Origin: Anaerolineales bacterium
Lineage (GTDB): Bacteria > Chloroflexota > Anaerolineae > Anaerolineales > UBA11579
Length of the DNA stretch: 34,812 nt
Direction: 5' to 3'
Assembly: GCA_024710875.1 (NCBI GenBank)
Contig: JANJTX010000012.1
Coordinates: forward strand, 1 to 34,812
Part shown: one piece after another, positions 1 through 7,976 of the stretch
How positions within the stretch are numbered: the stretch's first letter is position 1
Layout of the letters: each line of letters opens with the position of its first letter
Notes under the pieces: model-generated
Told to the model about the DNA's origin: nothing
What the model saw: the letters and a program-made list of their open reading frames with translations, nothing else
Database searches by the model: none
Program-made: the position numbers and the translations under genes

Positions 1-536
1 ACCCCATAAGTCTTCCCCCCGGCCACCAGCGGCGCATACACGCCATCCTGGCTGCCCAACGCCTCTACAATCTTACCCAGAAATCGGCGCGCCTTTTTGG
101 GCAACAGTTCCGCCACCACCGCGCGAGTATCCGGCACAAATACGGCTTGCCTGGTTTCCAGTACAGTTCGGAAAACCGCCACATCACGGGCGGCAAATTC
201 GTAACCACTGATTTTCAGACCGGTCAGGCTTTCCAGGGTTTTCATCAGCCGTGGGGCAATCGCCACGCTGGCCACCTGCAACGTTTCGCCATCTGCCTGC
301 AACAGATGAATGCCACCCCGCAAGCCCAGCACACGCAGTTCGCCTACAAACGCCTCAAATACCGCGGGGCGCGAAAGCGCTGCCCCTTGCAGGCGTGCTG
401 CGGCGGCATTCAGGGAGTTCATCAGTTCCAGTTCAGGCTGGTTGCTGCCCAGCCCTTTCTTCTTCACAAACACGGTCCTTCCGCCGGCGCCGCGGCAAGC
501 TAACCGCACAATAAAAGGTGGGTGCTCTCCCGGCAC
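1..536 (-). CDS. GAF-like domain protein, N-terminal part (continues off left edge)
   Basis: An open frame runs from about 536 off the left edge, giving about 178 visible residues. The visible part looks like a GAF-type sensor module: a helix near ELELMNSLNAAAARLQG, alternating hydrophobic strands (GGIHLLQADGE, QVASVAIAP), and near the edge VYAPLVAGGKTYGV, which resembles the GAF motif 'PL..GK.IGV'. The effector domain is outside the window, so kinase, cyclase or regulator cannot be told apart. Start choice: GTG at 536 has AGGAGG four bases upstream and a TATAAT box at 555-560. A second GTG at 467 has GGAAGGA at good spacing and would drop 23 residues. I prefer 536 because it fits the promoter. 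The GAF call is from pattern only. Confidence 0.6.
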   Translation of the reverse strand, partial: MPGEHPPFIVRLACRGAGGRTVFVKKKGLGSNQPELELMNSLNAAAARLQGAALSRPAVFEAFVGELRVLGLRGGIHLLQADGETLQVASVAIAPRLMKTLESLTGLKISGYEFAARDVAVFRTVLETRQAVFVPDTRAVVAELLPKKARRFLGKIVEALGSQDGVYAPLVAGGKTYG

Positions 537-554
537 TCCACCTCCTCTATCTTC

Positions 555-560
555 ATTATA
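555..560 (-). promoter_or_regulatory. -10 box (TATAAT) for the GAF-like gene
   Basis: A perfect TATAAT on the minus strand ends 18 nt before the GTG at 536 and is followed by AGGAGG. The best -35 is TTGAAC at a short 15-bp spacing. The layout gives a very short leader that still carries a Shine-Dalgarno sequence. Confidence 0.5.
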
Positions 561-621
561 AATCTATACCAACGGGTTCAAACCCGTACCCTGGTACAGT
601 ATTTGCTGTTTTCAGCCTATT

Positions 622-1167
622 TTATCCGAGTTTCAGTTGCTTTCTTACAAAACCCAATATTTTCGTGAGCAAGCGCTGCTTTAACGAAGGATTCTTGACG
701 CCCGCCAGCCCAATATCCATGCTCGCCAGCGCCTCCAGGTTGCGGCCGCTGCGTATCTGCAACGCCGTCAGGGCTTTCATCACGTCTGCCCGCAGGTCAT
801 TCTCACCCAGTTCTTTTAGCAGAGCCGAACTGCGGCCATACTCCGCTTCGGCTTCATCCAGCCGGCCCAAAGCATCCAGCGCCGCCGCCCGGTTGCCATA
901 AGCCAGCGCCTGTTTCAGCCGGTCACCTGCCTGCTGAAACACCGCGGCGGTGCCTTCCACTGCCGCCAGCGCCCTGGTGGCATCTTTGGCCTGCAAGCGC
1001 GCCACACTGACATTATTCGCCATTTCGGCAGCCAGAACAACCTCCCCGGCCAAGCGGTAACCTTCCGCCGCCTGTTCAAAACGACCCGCCGCCCCGGCAT
1101 AATCGCCGCGGCCGTATAACTCCCGGCCTTCTTCGGCAAGTTGTTCAGGGGCAAGAATTGTGTTCAT
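622..1167 (-). CDS. Tetratricopeptide-repeat protein
   Basis: A 181-residue, Ala/Leu/Glu-rich all-helical protein. It shows TPR-like helix pairs: ELYGRGDYAGAAGRFEQAAE (about 16-35), an NRAAALDALGRLDEAEAEYG unit (about 92-111) and weaker repeats between and after. There is no signal peptide or membrane segment, so it is probably a cytosolic protein-protein adaptor. Its ATG lies 28 nt downstream of the XRE regulator stop with no terminator between them, so the two are probably co-transcribed. The Shine-Dalgarno sequence is weak (AGAG). The partner is unknown. The TPR assignment is solid at fold level; the function is not known. Confidence 0.8.
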   Translation of the reverse strand: MNTILAPEQLAEEGRELYGRGDYAGAAGRFEQAAEGYRLAGEVVLAAEMANNVSVARLQAKDATRALAAVEGTAAVFQQAGDRLKQALAYGNRAAALDALGRLDEAEAEYGRSSALLKELGENDLRADVMKALTALQIRSGRNLEALASMDIGLAGVKNPSLKQRLLTKILGFVRKQLKLG

Positions 1168-1195
1168 GACTCTATATCGAAAAGGGGATAACGAC

Positions 1196-1879
1196 CTAGA
1201 TGGTTATTTCCAGCAGGCTCTCGGCAATCGAACGCAATTCAGCCGAAGACATTCGGCTGAGCTTCATCGCGATTTCGAGATACGGCTGGTTAACCCGTTT
1301 GCTCACAAAAGCCTGAATTTCGCGCGGCAACGCCCGGAATTCCGACCCCGCCCGTCGTTCCAGCAGGTAGCCGCCCACCGGAGTGGCCGGGTCGACAAAA
1401 TCCGGTACGGTCAGGTCCACCAGGCGCGCCAGCAATTCCAATTCCGGCAACGGCAACGCGTTCTCCCCGGCTTCGTACTTTTTCAGACGTGCCGGCGATA
1501 TACCTGTCTTGTCCTTTATCTGGGTAGCCGTCAGGTTGGCCTGCATCCGGGCCTGCTCCAGAGTCTTGCCCACATGGCGGTCTCGCAAAGCTAGGCTGTG
1601 TTCAATATATTCATCTTCCACCAGCGGCGGGTCATCCCCCAAAATGTCTTCCGTCCAAAAATGTTCCAGTGGCAGGTTTAGAAAATAGCACAGCAATTCC
1701 AATTCCGGCAGCGACGGGCTACGCCGCCCATTTTCAATTGACGTAATAGAGCCGGCCGATACGCCAATCGCCGCGCCAGTTTCTGACTTGGACTTCCCCG
1801 CGGTTTCCCGGGCATCCCGAATCAGAATTCCCAGTTTTTTGGCTCGCAAAGTCAGGGCGGTCTTAATGCTCTTGGTCAT
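1196..1879 (-). CDS. XRE-family regulator with two HTH domains
   Basis: A 227-residue protein with two successive Cro/C1-type helix-turn-helix regions. The first spans about 13-75 (LGILIRDARETAGKSKSETG ... SAGSITSIENGRRSPS), the second about 100-155 (VGKTLEQARMQANLTATQIK ... SPARLKKYEAGENALP). A C-terminal helical part of about 70 residues carries no recognised sensor domain. The repeated 'LPELELL..' after each HTH suggests an internal duplication. The start ATG at 1879 has AGGAG seven bases upstream. It is the first gene of a probable two-gene unit with the TPR protein. It is divergent from nothing, and its targets cannot be read from the sequence; autoregulation is possible but not shown. 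Confidence 0.85.
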   Translation of the reverse strand: MTKSIKTALTLRAKKLGILIRDARETAGKSKSETGAAIGVSAGSITSIENGRRSPSLPELELLCYFLNLPLEHFWTEDILGDDPPLVEDEYIEHSLALRDRHVGKTLEQARMQANLTATQIKDKTGISPARLKKYEAGENALPLPELELLARLVDLTVPDFVDPATPVGGYLLERRAGSEFRALPREIQAFVSKRVNQPYLEIAMKLSRMSSAELRSIAESLLEITI

Positions 1880-1925
1880 CCAGTGACTCCTTCAATAATT
1901 GCCTCGGCCATTCAGACCATGCCTG

Positions 1926-1954
1926 ATTATATATCCCCTTCCTTCTATGCACAA
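1926..1954 (-). promoter_or_regulatory. Promoter of the XRE regulator
   Basis: TATAAT at 1926-1931 on the minus strand, with a weak TTGTGC -35 at 17-bp spacing. The start codon at 1879 is about 46 nt downstream of the -10 box. Confidence 0.45.
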
Positions 1955-1977
1955 ATCCAGCCCGCCTCGGGTTCACG

Positions 1978-2016
1978 CGCCGCCATATTTTATACGCCGC
2001 CATATTTTATGCGCCG
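1978..2016. repeat. 17-bp tandem repeat at the 3' end of cpaF
   Basis: The unit CGCCGCCATATTTTAT occurs at 1978-1993 and again at 1995-2010 (period 17), followed by a partial GCGCCG. The repeat spans the cpaF stop codon (TAA at 2007-2009), so one unit lies partly inside the gene and the other in the spacer. It looks like a local slippage duplication and is not an obvious terminator. Confidence 0.7.
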
Positions 2017-3308
2017 CTGCCCGGCATAAATATCTGCGCACCCAGGTCAAAGCCGGCCGCTTTCAACCGTGCCATGAACATCGGCCGGATGCCTGTCGCC
2101 CGCAGTTCACCCTGCACCTTGCCTTCCGGGCTCACGCCGGTCTGCTCAAAGCGAAAGACATCCGTCAAAATGACTGTATCGCCTTCCATGCCGCCCACTT
2201 CGGTCACATAGGTCACTTTGCGGCTGCCGTCCGTCAGGCGCGTTTGCTGCACAATCAAATCCACCGCCGAGGCAATCTGCTGCCGAACGACCTTGATTGG
2301 CAGGTCCATCCCCGCCATCAACACCATCGTCTCAATTCGCGCCAGGGCATCCCGCGGTGCATTGGAATGCAGGGTGGTCAGCGAACCGTCGTGCCCGGTA
2401 TTCATTGCCTGCAACATATCAAAGGCTTCCCCGCCGCGCACCTCGCCCACCACAATCCGGTCCGGCCGCATGCGCAGCGAATTGCGCACCAGCCCCCGAA
2501 TATCCATGCCCCCCTTCCCGTCCACATTCGGCGGCTTGGTCTCCAGCCGCACCACATGCTCCTGCTGCAATTGCAGTTCGGCCGCATCCTCAATCGTTAC
2601 AATGCGCTCTTTATCCGGAATAAAAGAAGACATGATATTCAGCAAAGTGGTCTTGCCGCTGCCCGTCCCACCCGAGATGACGATATTCAGGTGTGCTTTT
2701 ACACACGCTTCTAGAAACTGCGCCATCGGCTCGGTAATCGAGCCAAATTTTATCAAATCCGCCACGCCCAGCCGTTCTTTGGCAAATTTCCGGATTGTCA
2801 GCGAAGGCCCATCAATCGCCACCGGCGGCACCACCGCATTCACGCGACTGCCATCCGGCAGGCGCGCATCCACCGTCGGATTGTCCGGGTCCACTCGCCG
2901 CCCCAGCGGTAGCACAATCCGGTCAATTATCCGCAGGACATGAGCATCATCCTGAAATGTTACCGGGGCACGTTCTACCTTGCCTTTCCGTTCTACAAAA
3001 ATATGCCGCGGCCCATTGACCATCACTTCGCTTACATCCGGGTCGTCCAGCAGCGGCTGGATCGGCCCATACCCCAGCAAATCATTGCTGATTTCGCGAA
3101 ACAGGGCTGCCTTATCCCCCCGCGGTAATACCAGCTTGGTTTGGGCAAAGGCTTGTTCCAGTAATCCCTGTACCGCTTCTTTGCGCTTATCCGGGGGTAA
3201 TTTATGTTCTTCCAGGTAACGGATGATTTGCTGAGTCAGATACCCGCGCAGCTTCTCCAGGTCTGGGCCCTTCAGCGCCGCCTCACCCTGCGTTCCCGCG
3301 TCAATCAT
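2007..3308 (-). CDS. cpaF: CpaF/TadA-family secretion ATPase
   Basis: A 433-residue hexameric ATPase of the type II/IV secretion superfamily, CpaF branch, expected to power Tad (Flp) pilus assembly or a related export machine at the inner membrane face. Visible motifs: Walker A GGTGSGKT (213-220), Asp box VTIEDAAEL (about 237-245), Walker [13 protein letters not shown] (about 284-295), His box [11 protein letters not shown] (about 305-315). The N-terminal part has the CpaF-type sequences [20 protein letters not shown] and [15 protein letters not shown] start at ATG 3308, which overlaps the upstream stop as ATGA and has AGGA six bases before it; this points to translational coupling. It is the last gene of the operon. 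The membrane partners TadB/TadC and the pilins are not next to it. Confidence 0.93.
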   Translation of the reverse strand: MIDAGTQGEAALKGPDLEKLRGYLTQQIIRYLEEHKLPPDKRKEAVQGLLEQAFAQTKLVLPRGDKAALFREISNDLLGYGPIQPLLDDPDVSEVMVNGPRHIFVERKGKVERAPVTFQDDAHVLRIIDRIVLPLGRRVDPDNPTVDARLPDGSRVNAVVPPVAIDGPSLTIRKFAKERLGVADLIKFGSITEPMAQFLEACVKAHLNIVISGGTGSGKTTLLNIMSSFIPDKERIVTIEDAAELQLQQEHVVRLETKPPNVDGKGGMDIRGLVRNSLRMRPDRIVVGEVRGGEAFDMLQAMNTGHDGSLTTLHSNAPRDALARIETMVLMAGMDLPIKVVRQQIASAVDLIVQQTRLTDGSRKVTYVTEVGGMEGDTVILTDVFRFEQTGVSPEGKVQGELRATGIRPMFMARLKAAGFDLGAQIFMPGSGA

Positions 3309-3586
3309 GCCATTTCCTCTTTGGGCAGCACCCACACGATCGCCTCCCGGTTCACCAGCAACAGCTCCGTCCGGTACAAGTCCTGCCCATTGGCATCCAT
3401 CACCACCGCGTCCGTTACCGCCACAAAGCGATCTTGATGGTTTAGTTCGTCTTTGAGCCGTTCGCCGGGGCGAATATGCAAAGACCCCTCGATCCGCTGG
3501 GATGTAGTCTGGACAATCACTTCTATCGGCTCTTTGGAAACCACATCGGTAAATATCTTGCCTTTATCATCAAAAGGTATTGTCAT
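3305..3586 (-). CDS. Small conserved protein of the Tad-type operon
   Basis: A 93-residue protein, predicted mostly beta, with no signal peptide or transmembrane segment. The pattern [18 protein letters not shown], then [20 protein letters not shown], resembles small beta-barrel proteins of the DUF6812 type, but I name that family only tentatively. The gene sits 20 nt after the CpaE-like gene and overlaps cpaF by 4 nt (ATGA). The Shine-Dalgarno sequence is AAGGGA. Its position between the two ATPases suggests an accessory role in the same machine, which is inference from context. Confidence 0.75.
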   Translation of the reverse strand: MTIPFDDKGKIFTDVVSKEPIEVIVQTTSQRIEGSLHIRPGERLKDELNHQDRFVAVTDAVVMDANGQDLYRTELLLVNREAIVWVLPKEEMA

Positions 3587-3606
3587 TGCAATCCCTTCTT
3601 ACTCCA

Positions 3607-4818
3607 CTAGTTGCTGCCCACTCTAATCGGTTGCGTGGTGCGTTTTTTCAAGTTTTTGTGCATCGCTTCCGCCAATTCACGCATCGCAATCGCTGCCACT
3701 TCGCCGGGGAATTTGTGTTGCATTGGCACATGCTGATTGTTCGCCAGCGAAAAATTCGCCTCGGTAAACGGATACGAACCTGGAATTTCCAAACCCAGGA
3801 CTTTCTCGATATCCCGCTTTGTCATACCCTCCAGGCCTACCGCCCGGTTAATAATCGGGAACAATTGCTCACGTTCCATGCCTTTCCCCTCCAGAAAGGC
3901 AATCACCCGCCCGGTCAAATCCACCGTCCCCGGGTCAACGCTCATCACCAGCGCCAGCTGGTCTGCCACCAGAATAATTGGCATGGCAATGCGGGAAAGC
4001 GAGCGGCCCAAATCTACAAACACATAATCGAAAATACCGCGCAAAGTATTTAAAATTACCGGCACTCGCGCGATATCCAGATCGTTGGATTCCTCCGGGT
4101 CCGGGCAACCCGCCAGCAATTGAAAATTCCACAATTTGAATTCCGGCAGAGATTCGGCGAAATATTCTGGAGTCGCCTCGGCCATCGTCATCCGGGTTGC
4201 CTCGACAATGTTCAGAGGCCCTTCATAACCCACTATCCCTGCCAGCGAGCCCAGCGGCAGCACCAGGTCCACTACCGCTATTTTCGCGTCTGGCTCCAGA
4301 TCGCCCAAACTGGCCGCCAGATTCACGCACAACGAGGAAGTCCCCGTCCCTCCTTTGGCGCTCAAAAACACCACCAGTTTGGCATCCTTGCGGTCCTTGC
4401 GGGTCGCCCGCGGGGAGGTCGATGCAACTGCCGCTGATGACGCTGGCCGCTGTGCGCTGGCATCCTGCAGGGCCGCCAGCAATAATGGGAGCGCATCCCC
4501 CTCTTTGGTGAAGTAGTTCGCAAATCCCACCTCAATGATCTGCTGGATTTCCACCGGGTCGCGCAGGCTGGAAAAGGCAATAATCGGCTTTCCAGCGGTG
4601 CGGCCATCCGAGCGCAACTTCGCTACAAAATCCTGCACGCTCATATCGGTAAAGGTCGGGTCAAGCACAATCACATGTGGGCGGTCGCGCCACGCGGCAA
4701 TCAGCCCCTCCTTGCCACCTGCCGCTGAAGATACCTCCAACCCGGCCTTCTTCAACTCGTAGGTCAGGTAATTAATCGTGGCAGCATCTTTATCAATTAT
4801 CAATACTCGGGTCGCCAA
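3607..4818 (-). CDS. cpaE: CpaE/TadZ-like protein: receiver domain plus MinD-type ATPase
   Basis: A 403-residue two-domain protein. Residues 1-120 form a response-regulator receiver domain that keeps the key residues: acidic pair D9/D11, phospho-acceptor D53 (VIVLDPTF) and K105 (YFTKEG). A Ser/Ala/Pro linker follows. From about 147 it is a MinD/ParA-type ATPase with the deviant Walker A KGGTGTSS (155-162) and the switch VVDLVLPLGSLAGI. CpaE/TadZ proteins place Tad pilus machinery at cell poles. The intact receiver suggests control by phosphorylation, possibly by the kinases of this operon. The start is TTG at 4818, two bases after the upstream stop, with AGGAGG nine bases before it inside the end of the regulator gene. 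Confidence 0.88.
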   Translation of the reverse strand: MATRVLIIDKDAATINYLTYELKKAGLEVSSAAGGKEGLIAAWRDRPHVIVLDPTFTDMSVQDFVAKLRSDGRTAGKPIIAFSSLRDPVEIQQIIEVGFANYFTKEGDALPLLLAALQDASAQRPASSAAVASTSPRATRKDRKDAKLVVFLSAKGGTGTSSLCVNLAASLGDLEPDAKIAVVDLVLPLGSLAGIVGYEGPLNIVEATRMTMAEATPEYFAESLPEFKLWNFQLLAGCPDPEESNDLDIARVPVILNTLRGIFDYVFVDLGRSLSRIAMPIILVADQLALVMSVDPGTVDLTGRVIAFLEGKGMEREQLFPIINRAVGLEGMTKRDIEKVLGLEIPGSYPFTEANFSLANNQHVPMQHKFPGEVAAIAMRELAEAMHKNLKKRTTQPIRVGSN

Positions 4819-4820
4819 GG

Positions 4821-5522
4821 CTATCTGCCTCCTGCTTCACCCGGCATGGTGTAGCCCATCCCGGAGCGCGTAACAATATGTAGTGGGCGTTTGGGGTTTT
4901 CTTCCAACTTCTGGCGCAAGCGCGAGATACACACCCAAAGGATTTCCTTGTCCTCGCCGTACTCTTCGCCCCAGACACTTCGTAGCAGTTCCTCGGCGGT
5001 CAGGGTCTTGCCAGCATGATGAGCAAATTGCAGCAGCAAGCGGTATTCCGTGGCCGAAAGATAAACCGGCTTGTCATCCACCCGCACTTCGGCGCTCGCA
5101 AAATCAATTTCCAGGTCTCCGTGGCGGAACACGCTCACCTCGCCCCGGTAGTCGCCCAGGGCAGCCCGGCGCAGCACCGCCCGCACCCGTGCCACCAGCT
5201 CCTGCGCCGAAAACGGCTTCACGATGTAATCATCGGCTCCGCGATTCAGTCCCTCCACCCGGTCAGGCTCTTCCCCTTTGGCGGTGAGCATAATTACCGG
5301 CAGCATGGAAAACTCGCGAATTCGGTCCAGGGCGCTAAACCCATCCATTACCGGCATCATTACATCCAGTAAAACCAGGTCTGGCTTGGCATCCACTACC
5401 TGCTGCACCGCCTCCTGACCATTGGCGCAGGTCAGCACTTCAAAACCCTCGGCGCTTAGATTGGCTTCAACCAGCCGCAGGAAGCGGGGTTCATCATCGA
5501 CTACCAGAATTTTTTCAGGCAT
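4821..5522 (-). CDS. OmpR-type response regulator
   Basis: A 233-residue regulator. The receiver domain (1-118) has D10/E11, phospho-acceptor D53 (LVLLDVMMP), T80 and K102 (YIVKPFSAQ). The winged-helix DNA-binding domain (about 130-228) has YLSATEYRLLLQFAHHAGKT, an ISRLRQKLE recognition helix and the wing ending VTRSGMGYTM. Start at ATG 5522: it overlaps the kinase stop by 8 nt (ATGCCTGA), and AGGAG lies four bases upstream; in-frame codons further upstream are not needed. It is the cognate partner of one or both upstream kinases by position. DNA targets are unknown. Confidence 0.95.
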   Translation of the reverse strand: MPEKILVVDDEPRFLRLVEANLSAEGFEVLTCANGQEAVQQVVDAKPDLVLLDVMMPVMDGFSALDRIREFSMLPVIMLTAKGEEPDRVEGLNRGADDYIVKPFSAQELVARVRAVLRRAALGDYRGEVSVFRHGDLEIDFASAEVRVDDKPVYLSATEYRLLLQFAHHAGKTLTAEELLRSVWGEEYGEDKEILWVCISRLRQKLEENPKRPLHIVTRSGMGYTMPGEAGGR

Positions 5523-6762
5523 GTTTCTCCTCGTCCGTCCCACTCTCATCGGCGGCCCGTGGCAACCACAGACTGAAAGTCGTTCCCTGTCCGGGGTGTG
5601 ACTCAACCCGGATTCTTCCCTGATGCGATTTTACAATTTGCTCGCAGATAAACAGACCCAACCCGGTGCCGCGCACGCCGGCGCTGCGCTCCGGAACCCG
5701 GTAAAACCGCTTAAACAGATTGGGCAGGTGCTCGGTTGGGATGCCCGGGCCGTCATCCGCCAGATGGATTTCCAGGCCTTCGGCCGCATTCGTTACCCAC
5801 AACCGCAGGCAACAGCCAGGCGCATATTTGGCCGCGTTGGCGGTCAGGTTTTCAAGCACCTGCCCCAGCCGCTTGCCATCTACCCGCACCCACACATCGG
5901 CTTCCTCCAAATCCACGCTCATCTCCAAATTATTATAGCGTGATTGCATCCGCCCCATCACATCCCCCAGGACGTCTGAAAGGCGTACCCGCTTCAGTTC
6001 CATCCGCAATGTGCCGCTCTGCAAGCGCGACGAATCGAGCAGATTTTCAATTAACTCGCTCAAACGGTCGCTCTCCTCATCAATAATCGTCAGGAACTCG
6101 CGCAAGGTAGCTTCATCCCACTGGGCGTCTTTGCGCAGCAAGGTCGTCGAATAGCCTTTGATAAAGCCCAGCGGGGTGAGCAGTTCATGCGAAACCATCG
6201 CAATAAAATCGTCCTGCAAACGCGCCAGCCGCCGTTCAGCCTCGAGGTTCGCCACGCGCGCCACCAGCAGCGAGCGCTCAAACAACTGGGTGACATGGGT
6301 TGCGATGAAGGATGCCAGCCCCACCTGCTCCTCGGTGTAACTCGGCCCCCCAAAACGAATGAATACCAGCGCCCCGGTCTTGCGCCCACCGGCGATCATC
6401 GGCAAGGCCAGGTAATAATGCTCGTCCAGGCGGTCGCCGCCCTTTACGCCCTCTTCCTGGATTACCACATCCCCGGCTTCCAGCGCCTGCTTGGCCGCCA
6501 ACTCGCCCCACACCAGGTCGGCCGGAGCCGAGCGCCCCCGCCCGACCACGCGCGCAAACAACGGCTCCAGCGGTTCTGGGCCATCAGCCTGTACCCGGTA
6601 CAATACCGCGCTATCAAATATGAAGACTGAACGAGTCAGGTTGGTAATCTGGTCCATTGCTGTATCAATGTCTTCAGCCATTGATACCACCCGGCTGATG
6701 GCATACACCGCTTCCAACTCATTGGGGCGCAACCGCCCTGCCGAAGTACCCGAATCAGGCAT
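5515..6762 (-). CDS. Sensor histidine kinase with GAF domain
   Basis: A 415-residue soluble kinase with no transmembrane segment. A GAF-type sensor domain spans about 15-160. A short coiled coil (about 165-185) joins it to HisKA with phospho-acceptor H192 in MVSHELLTPL. The HATPase_c domain (about 255-402) shows the N box NLTANAAKYAP, G1 ADDGPGIP, the F box LFKRFYR and G2 GTGLGLFI. The GAF ligand is not evident. It overlaps the genes on both sides by 8 nt with the same sequence, ATGCCTGA, so the three signalling genes should be translated as a coupled set. By family it would autophosphorylate and pass phosphate to the neighbouring OmpR-type regulator. Confidence 0.95.
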   Translation of the reverse strand: MPDSGTSAGRLRPNELEAVYAISRVVSMAEDIDTAMDQITNLTRSVFIFDSAVLYRVQADGPEPLEPLFARVVGRGRSAPADLVWGELAAKQALEAGDVVIQEEGVKGGDRLDEHYYLALPMIAGGRKTGALVFIRFGGPSYTEEQVGLASFIATHVTQLFERSLLVARVANLEAERRLARLQDDFIAMVSHELLTPLGFIKGYSTTLLRKDAQWDEATLREFLTIIDEESDRLSELIENLLDSSRLQSGTLRMELKRVRLSDVLGDVMGRMQSRYNNLEMSVDLEEADVWVRVDGKRLGQVLENLTANAAKYAPGCCLRLWVTNAAEGLEIHLADDGPGIPTEHLPNLFKRFYRVPERSAGVRGTGLGLFICEQIVKSHQGRIRVESHPGQGTTFSLWLPRAADESGTDEEKHA

Positions 6763-7903
6763 TGCTCAACCCCAGCACAAAGCTGAAACAGGCCCCCTGC
6801 CCGGCCTCTGAAACAACCTCCATCTGACTGTGATGGGCTTCTACAATCTGCTGCACCAGTGCCAGCCCCAGCCCGGCCCCGCCTACCTGCCTCGTACTGG
6901 AACCATCCAACTGGTGGAACGGCTCGAAAATTTCGTTGATTTTCTCGGCCGGAATCCCCACGCCGTTATCGCGCACTTCAAACCGGATACCCTGCCCCTG
7001 CCGACTGGCGCTCACTTTTACCCAGCCGCCTTCCTGATTAAATTTAATCGCGTTCTCCAGCAGGTGTTCCAGCGTCCAGCCGAGTTTCTCGGGGTCGGCC
7101 TCCACCGCTGGCAACCCCGGCTCGGCTTCCACACGGACCGTCACCCCGCGTTGCTGGGCTAGGCTCGCATTCCGTTCCACCGCCGCGGCCAACAAGTCCG
7201 CTGGCGCAATCAACTGTGGGTTAATTCCCATCTCACCCTGCGCCATCACTGCCACCTGAATCAGATTTTCAATCAGCCCATCCAGCCGCTTATAGGCCCG
7301 GATCATCACTTCCAGGGCGCTGTCCTGTGCTTCGCTCACCGGCCCCAGCGCCCCTTCGGCCATCAATTCCAGATAGCCGCTCAAATGTGTCAGGGGAGTG
7401 CGTAATTCATGCGATACATTCGAAATGAAGTTGTTTTTCAGTTCGCCCAGTTCGGTCAACCGCAGCAACGCATTCTCCAGTTGCTCGGTACGGGCTTTCA
7501 CCCGGCCATCCAGGTCCTGGTTGGTTTTACGCAATGCCTCCTGCAACGCCAGAATTTGCTCAGTCACGGCCGCGTCCAGATCGGCCCGCTCCAGCAAACC
7601 CAGTGCAATCAGGGCCTGCCCCAGCAGCACCGCCTGGCCCAGGGCTGCCTCGCGCTGCTGATAGGCCAGCCCGGCTTCCAACTGCTCCACCGTGATATAG
7701 CCGCGCTGTACCAAAAAATCCCCCAGCCGCGGGATTAGCAACTCGGGCGCTAACTGGGGCAGGGGGCGCGTCTCAATCCCGCGCGCCACCCGGCGCTCGG
7801 CCACCGCCACCGCCAACGCAATGTTGGCGCCGCAATGCGGGCATTCCATCGCCCGCCGGGGCGCGGCCTCCCCGCAATTCGGGCACTCCATCATTTCAGC
7901 CAT
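6755..7903 (-). CDS. Histidine kinase with zinc ribbon and MshEN-like domain
   Basis: A 382-residue soluble kinase. The N-terminus has a two-CxxC zinc ribbon (C7, C10, C21, C24). Residues about 58-120 contain two tandem copies of a motif like the N-terminal MshEN domain of type II secretion ATPases: RLGDFLVQRGYITVEQL then LGQALIALGLLERADL, each ending in a Gln. A coiled coil precedes HisKA (H165 in NVSHELRTPL) and HATPase_c (NAIKFN, RDNGVGIP, GAGLGLALV). MshEN domains in GspE/MshE bind cyclic di-GMP; binding here is inference. The start is ATG 7903: a TTG at 7915 touches the -10 box and cannot be the start. First gene of the kinase-regulator-CpaE-CpaF operon. Confidence 0.88.
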   Translation of the reverse strand: MAEMMECPNCGEAAPRRAMECPHCGANIALAVAVAERRVARGIETRPLPQLAPELLIPRLGDFLVQRGYITVEQLEAGLAYQQREAALGQAVLLGQALIALGLLERADLDAAVTEQILALQEALRKTNQDLDGRVKARTEQLENALLRLTELGELKNNFISNVSHELRTPLTHLSGYLELMAEGALGPVSEAQDSALEVMIRAYKRLDGLIENLIQVAVMAQGEMGINPQLIAPADLLAAAVERNASLAQQRGVTVRVEAEPGLPAVEADPEKLGWTLEHLLENAIKFNQEGGWVKVSASRQGQGIRFEVRDNGVGIPAEKINEIFEPFHQLDGSSTRQVGGAGLGLALVQQIVEAHHSQMEVVSEAGQGACFSFVLGLSNA

Positions 7904-7915
7904 CACAGTACTCAA

Positions 7916-7944
7916 AGTATACGCCAGACGCCAACCCCACGCAA
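7916..7944 (-). promoter_or_regulatory. Promoter of the kinase/Cpa operon
   Basis: On the minus strand, TTGCGT (7939-7944) and TATACT (7916-7921) are separated by exactly 17 bp. The start ATG at 7903 lies 12 nt after the -10 box and has no Shine-Dalgarno sequence, so the transcript should be leaderless or nearly so. Confidence 0.55.
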
Positions 7945-7976
7945 CGCGCTACCCTGACATCCCCCGGAAGCGCGCT

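Noticed and set aside
7904-7915. TTG at 7915 as start of the MshEN-like kinase
   Set aside because: It directly follows the TATACT box, upstream of any possible transcript start from that promoter.
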